Positions 33,408-41,608 of a DNA stretch of 64,000 bases are shown here, piece by piece. Origin of the DNA: Viridibacillus sp050278625 (GTDB lineage Bacteria > Bacillota > Bacilli > Bacillales_A > Planococcaceae); assembly GCF_050278625.1 (NCBI RefSeq), contig NZ_JBNNTI010000013.1, positions 1 to 64,000 on the forward strand. The letters run 5' to 3'. The notes under the pieces were generated by a model, which made no database searches, had not been told where the DNA came from, and saw only the letters and a program-made list of their open reading frames with translations. Both the position numbers and the translations under genes were made by a program. Within the stretch, counting starts at the first letter, position 1, and the number at the start of each line of letters is the position of its first letter.

Positions 33408-33868
33408 AGGCAAGCACTCTCTGTTGTGAGTGCATAAGTGCGTTGATTTCCGCTACGGTGGACGCATTCCGCGGGCGGGCGCCAAGTCGCTTCGTCGCTA
33501 TGCTCCTGCAGGGTCTTGGACTTCCCGTTATTCCCGCAGGAGTCGCCACCTTCGCTTCAATCAACTACACATGTAATAAAAACAAATCTTTTGAGACGAT
33601 GAAAAATGATGACGAGACCTCTTCAGACTGTAGACAAACTCGAAGAAATTCGAATTTATCTACGGTCTTTTTTAAAAAATAGATATGGCATTGATGTCCG
33701 CTACGGTGGACGCCAAGCCGTTTCGTCGCTATGCTCCTGCAGGGTCTTGGACTATCCCGCTATTCCCGCAGGAGTCGCCACCTCCGCTCCAATCAACTAC
33801 ACATGTAATACAAACAAATCTTACGGCATTGTTAAATAGGACTTAATTGATATTTTCTACAAATAAGC
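33408..33868. repeat. intergenic repeat pair and hairpins downstream of holA
   Basis: This stretch has no credible gene. Copy 1 (33442-33590) and copy 2 (33688-33822) share CCGCTACGGTGGACGC, then TCGTCGCTATGCTCCTGCAG, then CCGCAGGAGTCGCCACC and finally a CAATCAACTACACATGTAAT end. Copy 2 lacks about 15 bases containing the run GCGGGCGGGCG. CTCCTGC and GCAGGAG inside each copy can pair. The GC content is far above the surroundings. Short GC-rich repeats of this type are common between genes in Bacillaceae genomes. Just before copy 1, GCACTC/GAGTGC (33414-33433) forms a weak hairpin after holA. Confidence 0.85.
33625..33673 (+). terminator. long hairpin between the two repeats
   Basis: AGACTGTAGA at 33625-33634 pairs with TCTACGGTCT at 33659-33668. 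The inner part (ACTCGAA/TTCGAAT) continues the stem to about 20 bp. A T6 run follows. It looks like a terminator, but no gene directly precedes it. Confidence 0.6.
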
Positions 33869-34059
33869 TTATGTATCTAATATAGCTGTTACTGCAATAC
33901 TCAATACAATTAAAAGAAATGATGCTGTAAACGCTAAACTGTATTTTTAGCAGTCTTTTTACTTCTCTTTATTTTTTTCGATTGCTCAAGATTTAGACAA
34001 AAAATAATGCTTAAAATTGGAGTTAAGTAAAGACTAATGAATAAAAATGTTATATCCAT
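33869..34059 (-). pseudogene. small two-segment membrane protein gene broken in an A-tract
   Basis: On the minus strand, ATG (first base 34059) follows GGAGAGAAGG. It encodes MDITFLFISLYLTPILSIIF, then a basic stretch ending KRSKKTAKNTV, and stops at 33934-33936 (41 residues). One extra A in the AAAAA tract before the stop would continue it as KYSLAFTASFLLIVLSIAV and TAILDT to TAA at 33869-33871. That would make a 63-residue protein with two membrane segments and a basic loop. The exact fit suggests a one-base loss. The family is not recognised. The 41-residue form could also be real: hydrophobic with a lysine-rich tail. Confidence 0.5.
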
Positions 34060-34383
34060 GCATAATACCTTCTCTCCAAATAGTCCCTAAAACCTTACGG
34101 AGTACTTTTGAGTAATGATTTGGTAGATACAATATAGTTTTTTTATAACAATATTTCCTTTTATTAAAATATTTACGGCAAATGGTTAATTGGGGCTTAC
34201 TTGGATAAAATAACACGAGGTGACGTGAATGTATGAATGAATCCAAATCGCAATAAATAGTGCGATTTCGTTATACTAATACGAAATAACCTTATGTTGC
34301 CATATTCTACGGACTTGATAGTTATTTGTATTTTAATAACAACAGTTTGCTTTAATGTAAGTTTTAAAAAAATATTTAAACAC
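34060..34383. other. AT-rich intergenic region, no gene seen
   Basis: No frame with a ribosome-binding site or recognisable product. A short GCGA/TCGC-type inverted repeat lies near 34245-34270. Two 60-70 codon minus-strand frames here have compositions typical of random AT-rich DNA. Confidence 0.6.
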
Positions 34384-34412
34384 AAAAAAAGACTAGAGAT
34401 ATATCTCTAGTC
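34384..34412 (-). terminator. rpsT terminator
   Basis: GACTAGAGATATATCTCTAGTC at 34391-34412 (22 bases, written here as GACTAGAGATA plus its complement) is a perfect palindrome. On minus it is followed by seven T's (34384-34390). Confidence 0.85.
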
Positions 34413-34431
34413 CCTTTGAATCCATAATGGA

Positions 34432-34680
34432 TTAAGCTTTTTTCATTAAACGAGCTTTTTGACGAGAAGCTGCGTTTTTGTGGATTAAGCCTTTAGATGC
34501 TGCTTTATCTAATGATTTAACAGCTACGCTTAAAAGTTCTTTTGCGTTATCTTCTTTAGCAACTAAAGCAGTTTCAGCTTTTTTCACAGCAGTACGCATA
34601 GCAGATTTCACTTGCGAATTTTGTGCATTAACTTTTGCATTAGTTTTTACGCGTTTGATAGCAGATTTAATATTTGGCAT
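34432..34680 (-). CDS. rpsT: 30S ribosomal protein S20
   Basis: The product is 82 residues, basic and helical, beginning MPNIKSAIKRVKTNAK and ending ASRQKARLMKKA as in other S20 proteins. It binds 16S rRNA helices early in 30S assembly. AGGAGGTGAAAG precedes the ATG. It is divergent from gpr and followed by its own terminator. Confidence 0.97.
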   Translation of the reverse strand: MPNIKSAIKRVKTNAKVNAQNSQVKSAMRTAVKKAETALVAKEDNAKELLSVAVKSLDKAASKGLIHKNAASRQKARLMKKA

Positions 34681-34844
34681 TAACTTTCACCTCCTAAAAA
34701 GGATCGAGATGAGTAAATTCTCAACTGTTTCAAGTGTCTATACAACAGTCATCATTTTAGCAAATCACAGTATAAAAATCAAGCATCAAATGCAAAGAAT
34801 ATTTACTTGACAGTTGGACCAAAATAAAAAGAGAGGTGATTAGT

Positions 34845-35861
34845 TTGGAAAAGAATAAATGGTATCGAACAGATTTAGTAGATGAGACGGAAGAATTTAT
34901 TAATCATAGGACAAAGGAAGAGCGCGAAACATTGCGTGATTCTGCAGGTATTAAGGTGTTAGAGGAAGATCGCGGGCGCGTTAAAATTACGCGTGTAGAT
35001 GTCGATTCGAGCGGCGCAGAAGAAATAGGAAAGAAGGAAGGAACTTATTTTACTTTTACCATCCCGACGTTAACCACAGATGATGAAGAAGGGTTCAAGC
35101 AACTCGGGGAAGTTTTAGCAAAAGAATTAACAACACTCCATCCTTTTATTAAAGACAAAAATGACAGCAAAGTACTTATTATTGGGTTGGGAAATAAGAC
35201 CATTACCCCTGATGCAGTAGGGCCACTAGCAATTGATGAACTGCAAAATAGTGCCACGTCGATCCAAGAACGTTGTATTATTTATGCACCGGGAGTAACA
35301 GGGCAGACAGGCTATGAAACGAGTTCCTTTATAAAAGCTTTAGCTGAACAAATAAAACCAGCACTAGTTATTGTAGTAGACGCACTTGCTACAAGAGCTA
35401 GTAATCGACTTTGTAAAACCATTCAAATGACAGACACGGGGATTCATCCAGGGTCTGGCGTAGGTAATATGCGTAAAGAAATTTCAAAAGAAACAATTGG
35501 TTGTCCTGTAACTGCAATTGGCTTACCTACAGTTGTCGACGGACCAGTACTTATCGCAGATGCTGTCGATACACTTTTCCAATCTATTGCAGCTAAAATA
35601 CAGGAAAAAAATAGTCCGTCCTCCGCTTTGTCTGTAACACCCTGGAGACCATCAGACGCTTCTAAGGTAGATTTAGAGGTAATAAAACCGATATTTGGCG
35701 AATGGTCGACTTGGCCAAAAGAGGAGCGTTTACAGCTCTTTGAAGAGTCTCTTGTTGGGCATGACCGATTGTTTGTAACACCGAAAAACATAGATGAGTG
35801 GGTACACAACTATGCATACCTGATTTCCGAAACATTAACTGAATGGATTGAAAGTACGTAA
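34845..35861 (+). CDS. gpr: germination protease GPR
   Basis: The product is 338 residues, family A25. GPR is made as a zymogen in the forespore and cleaves small acid-soluble proteins at germination. Conserved blocks include VLIIGLGNKTITPDAVGPLA, YAPGVTGQTGYET and VVDALATRA, then IHPGSGVGN and TAIGLPTVVDGP. The N-terminal 15 or so residues (ending DETEEFINH) are the removable propeptide. I chose TTG at 34845, six bases from AGAGGTG. The GTG at 34836 overlaps that ribosome-binding site. Followed by spoIIP, as in B. subtilis. Confidence 0.94.
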   Translation: MEKNKWYRTDLVDETEEFINHRTKEERETLRDSAGIKVLEEDRGRVKITRVDVDSSGAEEIGKKEGTYFTFTIPTLTTDDEEGFKQLGEVLAKELTTLHPFIKDKNDSKVLIIGLGNKTITPDAVGPLAIDELQNSATSIQERCIIYAPGVTGQTGYETSSFIKALAEQIKPALVIVVDALATRASNRLCKTIQMTDTGIHPGSGVGNMRKEISKETIGCPVTAIGLPTVVDGPVLIADAVDTLFQSIAAKIQEKNSPSSALSVTPWRPSDASKVDLEVIKPIFGEWSTWPKEERLQLFEESLVGHDRLFVTPKNIDEWVHNYAYLISETLTEWIEST

Positions 35862-35877
35862 AATGTTCTAATTAGCT

Positions 35878-35908
35878 CCCCTCCTCCATACATTGATAGG
35901 AGGAGGGG
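35878..35908 (+). promoter_or_regulatory. perfect hairpin that contains the spoIIP ribosome-binding site
   Basis: CCCCTCCTCC at 35878-35887 pairs perfectly with GGAGGAGGGG at 35899-35908 across an 11-base loop. The right arm is the Shine-Dalgarno sequence of spoIIP (ATG at 35917). There is no T-run, so it is not a normal terminator. The stem would hide the ribosome-binding site in any transcript that reads through from gpr. Confidence 0.7.
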
Positions 35909-35916
35909 GATGTTAA

Positions 35917-36744
35917 ATGCGACGGAAAATGCAAATGTGGATTGGTCTTCTATGTTTTTTCTTTATGCTACCAATTATTACTGTAAAGTTACCAATCTGG
36001 CCACAGCAAGAGGCAACAACAACACCATCAACAAAACAAGATACGAAAATAGTCTATGCTGCCAATACTGCCACTGAAAAAAATGCTTTGACAAATAATA
36101 AGGACGCTTCATTTAATACACTAATATATTTCACGCATTCCCATGAAGCTTACTACCCTATTTTGAAAAGCCAAAATCAAAAAATAACAGCCTATCATAA
36201 CGCAACTAATGTTTTGCAACTAGGTTCAGTTATCGAAGCCCATTTTAAACAAAATGATCTTTCAACGGATATTTTAGAAGTTGATACGATGACAGAAATG
36301 CAGAAAAAAAATATAGCGCTTTTTAAAGCGTATGATGCTGTAAGGCCATATGTAAAAAAACAATTAGAGAAAAAAGAATATGATTTGGTGCTAGATATCC
36401 ATCGTGATTCCGCAAATAAAAAAGCCACAACAACAACCTTTGATGGCGAAAAGTACGCGCGAATTGCTGTCGTTGTTGGTGGTGAAAATAAACAGTCTAA
36501 ATGGAATGAAGCCTATGCTAATCAGCTATCCGCTCATTTAAACCAGCTAGTTCCTAACATCTCTAGAGGTGTTATGAAAAAAGAAGGTTCGGGTGTAAAC
36601 GGTGTATATAACCAAGATCTTTCGAAAAAACTTCTAGTAGTTGAATTAGGTGGAGTAGATAATACGGAAGACGAATTAAATCGTACCATTGCCATTTTGG
36701 CAAGAGCAATTTCGGAAGCATTTTCAAATCAAACTTCATCATAA
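35917..36744 (+). CDS. spoIIP: stage II sporulation protein P (peptidoglycan hydrolase)
   Basis: The product is 275 residues, shorter than B. subtilis SpoIIP (about 400). One N-terminal membrane segment (about 5-25) anchors it. The amidase/endopeptidase domain carries YFTHSHEAYYPILK (metal-ligand His and Glu) and LVLDIHRDSANK, then VVELGGVDNTEDELNR. SpoIIP works with SpoIID and SpoIIM to thin septal peptidoglycan during engulfment. The shorter length reflects a short linker; all catalytic blocks are present. The Shine-Dalgarno site is in a hairpin. The yqxA gene that follows in B. subtilis is absent. Confidence 0.92.
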   Translation: MRRKMQMWIGLLCFFFMLPIITVKLPIWPQQEATTTPSTKQDTKIVYAANTATEKNALTNNKDASFNTLIYFTHSHEAYYPILKSQNQKITAYHNATNVLQLGSVIEAHFKQNDLSTDILEVDTMTEMQKKNIALFKAYDAVRPYVKKQLEKKEYDLVLDIHRDSANKKATTTTFDGEKYARIAVVVGGENKQSKWNEAYANQLSAHLNQLVPNISRGVMKKEGSGVNGVYNQDLSKKLLVVELGGVDNTEDELNRTIAILARAISEAFSNQTSS

Positions 36745-36746
36745 TA

Positions 36747-36776
36747 TTGCATAAAATAGCTGTTCACTGCTATAAT
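36747..36776 (+). promoter_or_regulatory. sigma-A promoter of lepA
   Basis: TTGCAT at 36747-36752 and TATAAT at 36771-36776 are separated by 18 bases and lie about 30 bases before the lepA start. Confidence 0.65.
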
Positions 36777-36806
36777 TCAAAATAGTTTATATAGGAGTGG
36801 ACACGC

Positions 36807-38642
36807 ATGAACAGAGAAGAACGTTTGAAACGACAAGAAAATATTAGAAATTTCTCCATTATTGCTCATATTGACCACGGGAAATCAACATTAGCAGATC
36901 GTATATTGGAAACTACAAAAAGTTTAACTTCCCGCGAGATGAAAAATCAGCTTCTAGATTCTATGGATTTAGAAAGAGAACGTGGCATTACCATCAAATT
37001 AAATGCAGTTCAATTACAATATCAAGCTAAGGATGGAGAGATTTATACCTTCCATTTAATCGATACTCCTGGACACGTCGATTTCACTTACGAAGTATCT
37101 CGTAGTCTTGCAGCTTGTGAAGGTGCTATTTTAGTTGTCGATGCAGCTCAAGGTATTGAAGCACAGACACTTGCGAACGTATATTTAGCATTAGACAATG
37201 ACCTTGAAATTCTTCCTGTTATTAATAAAATCGATTTACCTTCAGCAGATCCAGAACGCGTACGTCAAGAAGTAGAAGATGTCATCGGTTTAGATGCATC
37301 AGAAGCAGTACTTGCTTCTGCTAAAGCAGGTATCGGTATTGAAGATATTTTAGAACAAATTGTTGAAAAAGTACCAGCGCCAACAGGAGATCCTGATGCG
37401 CCACTAAAAGCATTAATTTTCGATTCTTTATATGATTCATATCGTGGTGTAATTACTTATATTCGGATTGTAGATGGAACAGTTAAGGCTGGCGATAAAA
37501 TTCGTATGATGGCGACAGGCAAAGAATTTGAAGTTGTTGAAGTAGGGGTATCAACACCTAAGCCAACACTTTGTAAAGAGTTAACTGTCGGTGATGTAGG
37601 TTTCTTAACAGCATCTATCAAAAACGTAGGTGATACGCGCGTAGGTGATACAATTACCTTAGCAAACAATCCTGCTACCGAGCCATTAGCTGGTTACCGT
37701 AAGTTAAATCCTATGGTTTATTGTGGTTTATATCCAATCGATACTGCTAAGTACAATGATCTTCGTGATGCATTAGAAAAGCTAGAGCTAAATGACTCTG
37801 CTTTACAATATGAACCTGAAACTTCACAAGCTTTAGGCTTCGGATTCAGATGTGGTTTCTTAGGTTTACTTCATATGGAAATCATTCAAGAGCGTATTGA
37901 ACGTGAATTCAAAATCGATCTGATTACTACCGCACCAAGCGTAATCTACCATGTGCAGATGACAGACGGTTCTGAAGTTCAAGTGGACAACCCGTCTATG
38001 ATGCCGGACCCTCAAAAAATTGATCGTATTGAAGAACCGTATGTAAAAGCAACTATTATGGTACCGAACGATTATGTTGGAGCAGTTATGGAAATTTGCC
38101 AACGTAAACGTGGTAACTTTATGACGATGGACTATATTGACTCGACTCGTGTAAGTATTTACTATGAGATTCCTCTTTCAGAAATTGTCTATGATTTCTT
38201 TGACCAATTAAAATCTAGTACGAAGGGCTACGCTTCTTTCGATTATGAATTAATTGGCTATCATCCATCTAAATTGATGAAAATGGATATCCTTTTAAAT
38301 GGTGAACAAGTCGATGCATTAAGCTTTATCGTGCATAACGATTTTGCTTATGAACGTGGTAAAGTCATCGTTGAAAAACTTAAAAATCTAATTCCACGTC
38401 AACAATTTGAAGTACCGATTCAAGCAGCAATCGGTCAAAAAATCGTTGCTCGTTCAACAATTAAAGCGATGCGTAAAAACGTTTTAGCTAAATGTTACGG
38501 TGGAGATATCTCTCGTAAACGTAAACTTTTAGATAAACAAAAAGAAGGTAAAAAACGTATGAAACAAGTCGGTTCAGTTGAAGTACCTCAAGAAGCATTC
38601 ATGGCTGTACTTAAAATGGACGACGACGCACCTAAAAAATAA
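36807..38642 (+). CDS. lepA: elongation factor 4 (LepA)
   Basis: The product is 611 residues, full length. G1 is AHIDHGKSTLADR, G2/G3 region DLERERGITIK and DTPGHVDF, G4 NKIDLPSADP. The LepA-specific C-terminal domain carries RKNVLAKCYGGDISRKRKLL. It is a translation GTPase that acts on the ribosome during initiation or back-translocation; its exact role is debated. ATG at 36807 follows AGGAGTGG. Confidence 0.97.
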   Translation: MNREERLKRQENIRNFSIIAHIDHGKSTLADRILETTKSLTSREMKNQLLDSMDLERERGITIKLNAVQLQYQAKDGEIYTFHLIDTPGHVDFTYEVSRSLAACEGAILVVDAAQGIEAQTLANVYLALDNDLEILPVINKIDLPSADPERVRQEVEDVIGLDASEAVLASAKAGIGIEDILEQIVEKVPAPTGDPDAPLKALIFDSLYDSYRGVITYIRIVDGTVKAGDKIRMMATGKEFEVVEVGVSTPKPTLCKELTVGDVGFLTASIKNVGDTRVGDTITLANNPATEPLAGYRKLNPMVYCGLYPIDTAKYNDLRDALEKLELNDSALQYEPETSQALGFGFRCGFLGLLHMEIIQERIEREFKIDLITTAPSVIYHVQMTDGSEVQVDNPSMMPDPQKIDRIEEPYVKATIMVPNDYVGAVMEICQRKRGNFMTMDYIDSTRVSIYYEIPLSEIVYDFFDQLKSSTKGYASFDYELIGYHPSKLMKMDILLNGEQVDALSFIVHNDFAYERGKVIVEKLKNLIPRQQFEVPIQAAIGQKIVARSTIKAMRKNVLAKCYGGDISRKRKLLDKQKEGKKRMKQVGSVEVPQEAFMAVLKMDDDAPKK

Positions 38643-38677
38643 TAATGATTTATCCAACATGATAAATCGTTATAACT

Positions 38678-38729
38678 AAGCGGTTACGTGATATGGAGGT
38701 TTGAAGCCACCATATTACTACCGCTTTTT
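38678..38729 (+). terminator. lepA terminator
   Basis: AAGCGGT at 38678-38684 pairs with ACCGCTT at 38720-38726, with an inner ATATGG/CCATAT helix and a T-run. Confidence 0.75.
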
Positions 38730-38970
38730 GTTTTTATAGAGATTAAGGGGTATTAAATTTTTTTTTGATTTTGTACCGTTTTTTTTAGGTTTAACGAAGG
38801 GATAAATAGGGTAAAAACTTATTAAGAGAAAAAACATATAAAAAGTGGGTAGTTTTTCGACATTTTTCGCTAAAAAATGAAAATTGAGGTATTCAAAATA
38901 CAAAAGTTTTGATAAGCTTATTAAACACTATATGTATAGTGAATTTATGGGTTAATGAATTAATGAATGT
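38730..38970. other. very AT-rich intergenic region, no gene seen
   Basis: Dominated by T and A homopolymers. Nothing with a ribosome-binding site is seen until AAGGAG at 38971. Confidence 0.6.
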
Positions 38971-38985
38971 AAGGAGTGAGTTCAA

Positions 38986-39156
38986 ATCGATTATCGTGAT
39001 GGAAACGACCGTTTGGATCGCTTAATGGCAACGCTAGAAGCTGAACTTTTAGCTTTTGAGGCACGTGTGGCTCATATGCAGGAAAAATTGAATGAACTTA
39101 AACAAGAAGAAGCAAATATACAGCATGAAATTGTTGAATATAAAAGAGCAGTATAA
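38986..39156 (+). CDS. small coiled-coil protein with an unusual start codon
   Basis: A 56-codon frame from 38986 to TAA at 39156 has protein-like composition. DYRDGNDRLDRLMATLEAEL leads into EARVAHMQEKLNELKQEEAN and IQHEIVEYKRAV, a clear coiled coil with heptad leucines. A strong AAGGAGTGAG lies at 38971-38980, and a perfect terminator follows at 39161. The codon correctly spaced from that site is ATC at 38986. The first normal starts in frame are TTG at 39013 and ATG at 39025, which have no ribosome-binding site. It may use ATC, or a start codon may be mutated. The family is not recognised. Confidence 0.6.
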   Translation: MDYRDGNDRLDRLMATLEAELLAFEARVAHMQEKLNELKQEEANIQHEIVEYKRAV

Positions 39157-39160
39157 AGAA

Positions 39161-39196
39161 GTTACAGTGGGTATTATTATCGCTGTAACTTTTTTT
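39161..39196 (+). terminator. terminator after the coiled-coil ORF
   Basis: GTTACAG at 39161-39167 pairs with CTGTAAC at 39183-39189, followed by T7. Confidence 0.85.
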
Positions 39197-39324
39197 ACGT
39201 TTTAAAGTGACTATAATTCCATTGTTTTGCGTTTCAGCTTAAATACTATAGAATGAAGCTACGTGTTGGAAAGAGTGAATTTATATAAGAACAGATAAAT
39301 TTCGACAAGAAAGAAGGAATCAGA

Positions 39325-40461
39325 TTGGCTAGAGGCGTTTATATACACATTCCATTTTGCCATCAAATTTGCAATTATTGCGATTTTAATAAAGTGTTTT
39401 TCAAAAACCAGCCGGTCGATGAATATATAGAAGCATTAGGTATGGAGATGAAATTATGGACTGAAGACAAAGAGGCATTCAGTCATATAGAAACCATTTT
39501 TTTAGGTGGAGGAACACCAACATCTTTATCACCAGCTCAACTCTCAAGACTATTAACTTTGATTAAAACGTATATTCCGATGGAACATGTTACAGAATTT
39601 ACATCAGAGGCAAATCCAGATGAATTAACAAAAGAAAAATTAAAAGTACTTTTTAACGGTGGAGTAAATCGTTTAAGTTTAGGTGTACAAGCTTTTCAAC
39701 CAGAACTATTGAAAAAACTAGGGCGTACACATTCCAATAAAGATGTTTTTGAAACCATTAAGGAAGCAAAAAAAATAGGATTTGAGAACATTAGCATTGA
39801 TTTAATGTATGGACTACCTGATCAAACAATGGACGAATGGAAAGCAACACTAAAAATGGCATTTGACTTAAATCTCCCGCATTACTCAGCATATTCGCTT
39901 ATTGTAGAGTCCAAAACGATTTTCTATAACTTGATGAACAAAGGGAAATTGAGCTTGCCAGGTGAAGACAAAGAGGCAGATATGTATGAGGAATTGATGC
40001 AACAAATGGAGTCACATGGTTGGCATCAATACGAAATAAGTAATTTCGCCAAAGATGGACATTCTTCTATTCATAATCGTATTTATTGGGACAATGATGA
40101 ATACGCTGGCTTTGGTGCAGGAGCTCATGGTTATGTCAATGGCATTCGTTACTCAAACCATGCTCCATTAAAAAAATATATCAGTACATTAGAATACGGA
40201 GAAAGACCCATACTAAAAACGCATGAAGTAACACAAAATGAAAAAATTGAAGAAGAACTTTTTCTGGGTTTACGGAAAACAGCAGGAATATCTAAATCTC
40301 ATTTTGAGGAGAAGTTTGGTTGTACGATTGAAAGCGTATATGGTGAAAAGCTTAAATCACTCGTTTCAGTGGGACTTTTATCTAATGATAAAGACGCTGT
40401 AAAGTTAACGAGAAAAGGACGTTTTGTGGGAAATGATGTTTTTGAAGAATTTTTACTATAA
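39325..40461 (+). CDS. hemW: radical SAM heme chaperone HemW
   Basis: The product is 378 residues. The radical SAM cluster motif is HIPFCHQICNYCDF (CxxxCxxC) at residues 8-21. GGGTPTSL binds SAM, and the C-terminal HemN-like domain has YEISNFAKDGHSS. HemW, formerly misnamed as a coproporphyrinogen oxidase, inserts heme into respiratory proteins. The start is TTG at 39325 with AGAAGGAAT upstream. In B. subtilis it also sits between lepA and hrcA. Confidence 0.95.
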   Translation: MARGVYIHIPFCHQICNYCDFNKVFFKNQPVDEYIEALGMEMKLWTEDKEAFSHIETIFLGGGTPTSLSPAQLSRLLTLIKTYIPMEHVTEFTSEANPDELTKEKLKVLFNGGVNRLSLGVQAFQPELLKKLGRTHSNKDVFETIKEAKKIGFENISIDLMYGLPDQTMDEWKATLKMAFDLNLPHYSAYSLIVESKTIFYNLMNKGKLSLPGEDKEADMYEELMQQMESHGWHQYEISNFAKDGHSSIHNRIYWDNDEYAGFGAGAHGYVNGIRYSNHAPLKKYISTLEYGERPILKTHEVTQNEKIEEELFLGLRKTAGISKSHFEEKFGCTIESVYGEKLKSLVSVGLLSNDKDAVKLTRKGRFVGNDVFEEFLL

Positions 40462-40476
40462 ACACATGCGTTTCCG

Positions 40477-40505
40477 TTGACATAAAATAATAGATTTGAT
40501 AAGTT
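40477..40505 (+). promoter_or_regulatory. sigma-A -35 and weak -10 upstream of hrcA
   Basis: TTGACA at 40477-40482 is a perfect -35. Seventeen bases later TAAGTT (40500-40505) is the best-placed -10 but matches only three positions. CIRCE begins just downstream, as in other class I heat-shock promoters. Confidence 0.5.
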
Positions 40506-40515
40506 AAATATAGTA

Positions 40516-40542
40516 TTAGCACTCTTCTTAAGTGAGTGCTAA
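40516..40542 (+). promoter_or_regulatory. CIRCE operator (HrcA binding site)
   Basis: TTAGCACTC at 40516-40524, nine bases, then GAGTGCTAA at 40534-40542. This is a perfect match to the CIRCE consensus. HrcA bound here represses the hrcA-grpE-dnaK transcript. Confidence 0.97.
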
Positions 40543-40556
40543 CAGAGGTGATGATC

Positions 40557-41582
40557 ATGCTAACAAATCGGCAGTTACAAGTATTGCAAGTAATCGTAGA
40601 TGACTTCATTATGTCAGCGCAACCAGTTGGCTCTCGACAGATCTCGAAGAAGGAAGGTATTACTTTTAGTCCAGCAACCATTCGTAACGAAATGGCGGAT
40701 TTAGAAGAACTAGGTTACCTAGAAAAAACGCATACTTCATCGGGGCGAGTTCCGTCTGAAAAAGGTTACAGATTTTATGTGGATCATTTGCTTAAACCTC
40801 AAGTAATTACAACAAAAGAGATTCACAAAATCCAATCTGTTTTCCAAGATCGGATTATGGAAACTGAACAAGTAATTCGGGAGTCAGCTACGATTTTATC
40901 TGAATTGACGTCGTACACATCTATATTATTAGGACCGGATGTGCAGTTGCATAAAGTTAAACGATTTTCAATTGTACCTTTAACAACTGATTCTGCAGTC
41001 GCTATTATCGTTACAGATAATGGACATGTTGAAAATCGTATTTTCTCTTTACCGTCGGATTTTTCACCGTCGGATATAGAGAAGGTCATAAATATTTTAA
41101 ACGAACGACTGATTGGCGTTCCGTTAGAGCATCTACAAAAAAAGCTTGAACTTGAAACGGCAGCGGTTATAAAACAACATCTCGGGACTTATGACGGATT
41201 ACTTTCTTCATTAATAGACGTGACAGCACATCAATCAGAAGGTAAAATCTTCTATGGTGGCAAAACGAATATGTTCAATCAACCTGAGTTTCATGACATA
41301 AACAAAGTTCGAATGCTTATGGAACTAATGGAAAAAACTACTCAAATCCAATCCATTTTCCCTTTGAACCAATCGGGAATTCACATTCGTATTGGCTCTG
41401 AAAACAATCATTTAGCGATGGAGAATTGCAGTGTTATCACAGCATCTTACTCAGTAGGTGAGGGACAAAGTGGTTCAATAGCCATTATCGGCCCAACAAG
41501 GATGGATTATCGACGTGTCGTTGCATTACTCGACTTTATGAGTGGCGATTTAACGCGCCAACTGACACAAAAACCGAGGTAG
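40557..41582 (+). CDS. hrcA: heat-inducible transcription repressor HrcA
   Basis: The product is 341 residues. The N-terminal winged helix begins MLTNRQLQVLQVIVDDFI and includes SPATIRNEMADLEELGYLEK, the conserved DNA-recognition part. The GAF-like effector domain and the C-terminal block (IAIIGPTRMDYRRVVALL) are complete. HrcA needs GroE to stay active and controls its own operon through the CIRCE 15 bases upstream. I chose ATG at 40557, six bases from GAGGTG; ATG at 40551 is an alternative that adds two residues. Confidence 0.96.
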   Translation: MLTNRQLQVLQVIVDDFIMSAQPVGSRQISKKEGITFSPATIRNEMADLEELGYLEKTHTSSGRVPSEKGYRFYVDHLLKPQVITTKEIHKIQSVFQDRIMETEQVIRESATILSELTSYTSILLGPDVQLHKVKRFSIVPLTTDSAVAIIVTDNGHVENRIFSLPSDFSPSDIEKVINILNERLIGVPLEHLQKKLELETAAVIKQHLGTYDGLLSSLIDVTAHQSEGKIFYGGKTNMFNQPEFHDINKVRMLMELMEKTTQIQSIFPLNQSGIHIRIGSENNHLAMENCSVITASYSVGEGQSGSIAIIGPTRMDYRRVVALLDFMSGDLTRQLTQKPR

Positions 41583-41608
41583 AGAGCGACATTATAGGAG
41601 GATGAAAA

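Noticed and set aside
33443..33682. Plus-strand frame of 79 codons
   Set aside because: It is produced by the GC-rich repeat and the hairpin DNA. It has no ribosome-binding site and no protein-like sequence outside the repeat.
33606..33839. Plus-strand frame of 77 codons
   Set aside because: Same reason: it reads through the second repeat copy, and translation mirrors the first frame only because the DNA is repeated.
34034..34385. Two overlapping minus-strand frames of 60-70 codons
   Set aside because: Aromatic-rich, AT-driven composition with no ribosome-binding site. They overlap the start region of the better small membrane frame.
38718..38903. Minus-strand frame of 61 codons
   Set aside because: It lies in homopolymer-rich intergenic DNA and begins inside the lepA terminator side. 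Lys/Phe/Asn composition is what random AT-rich DNA gives.
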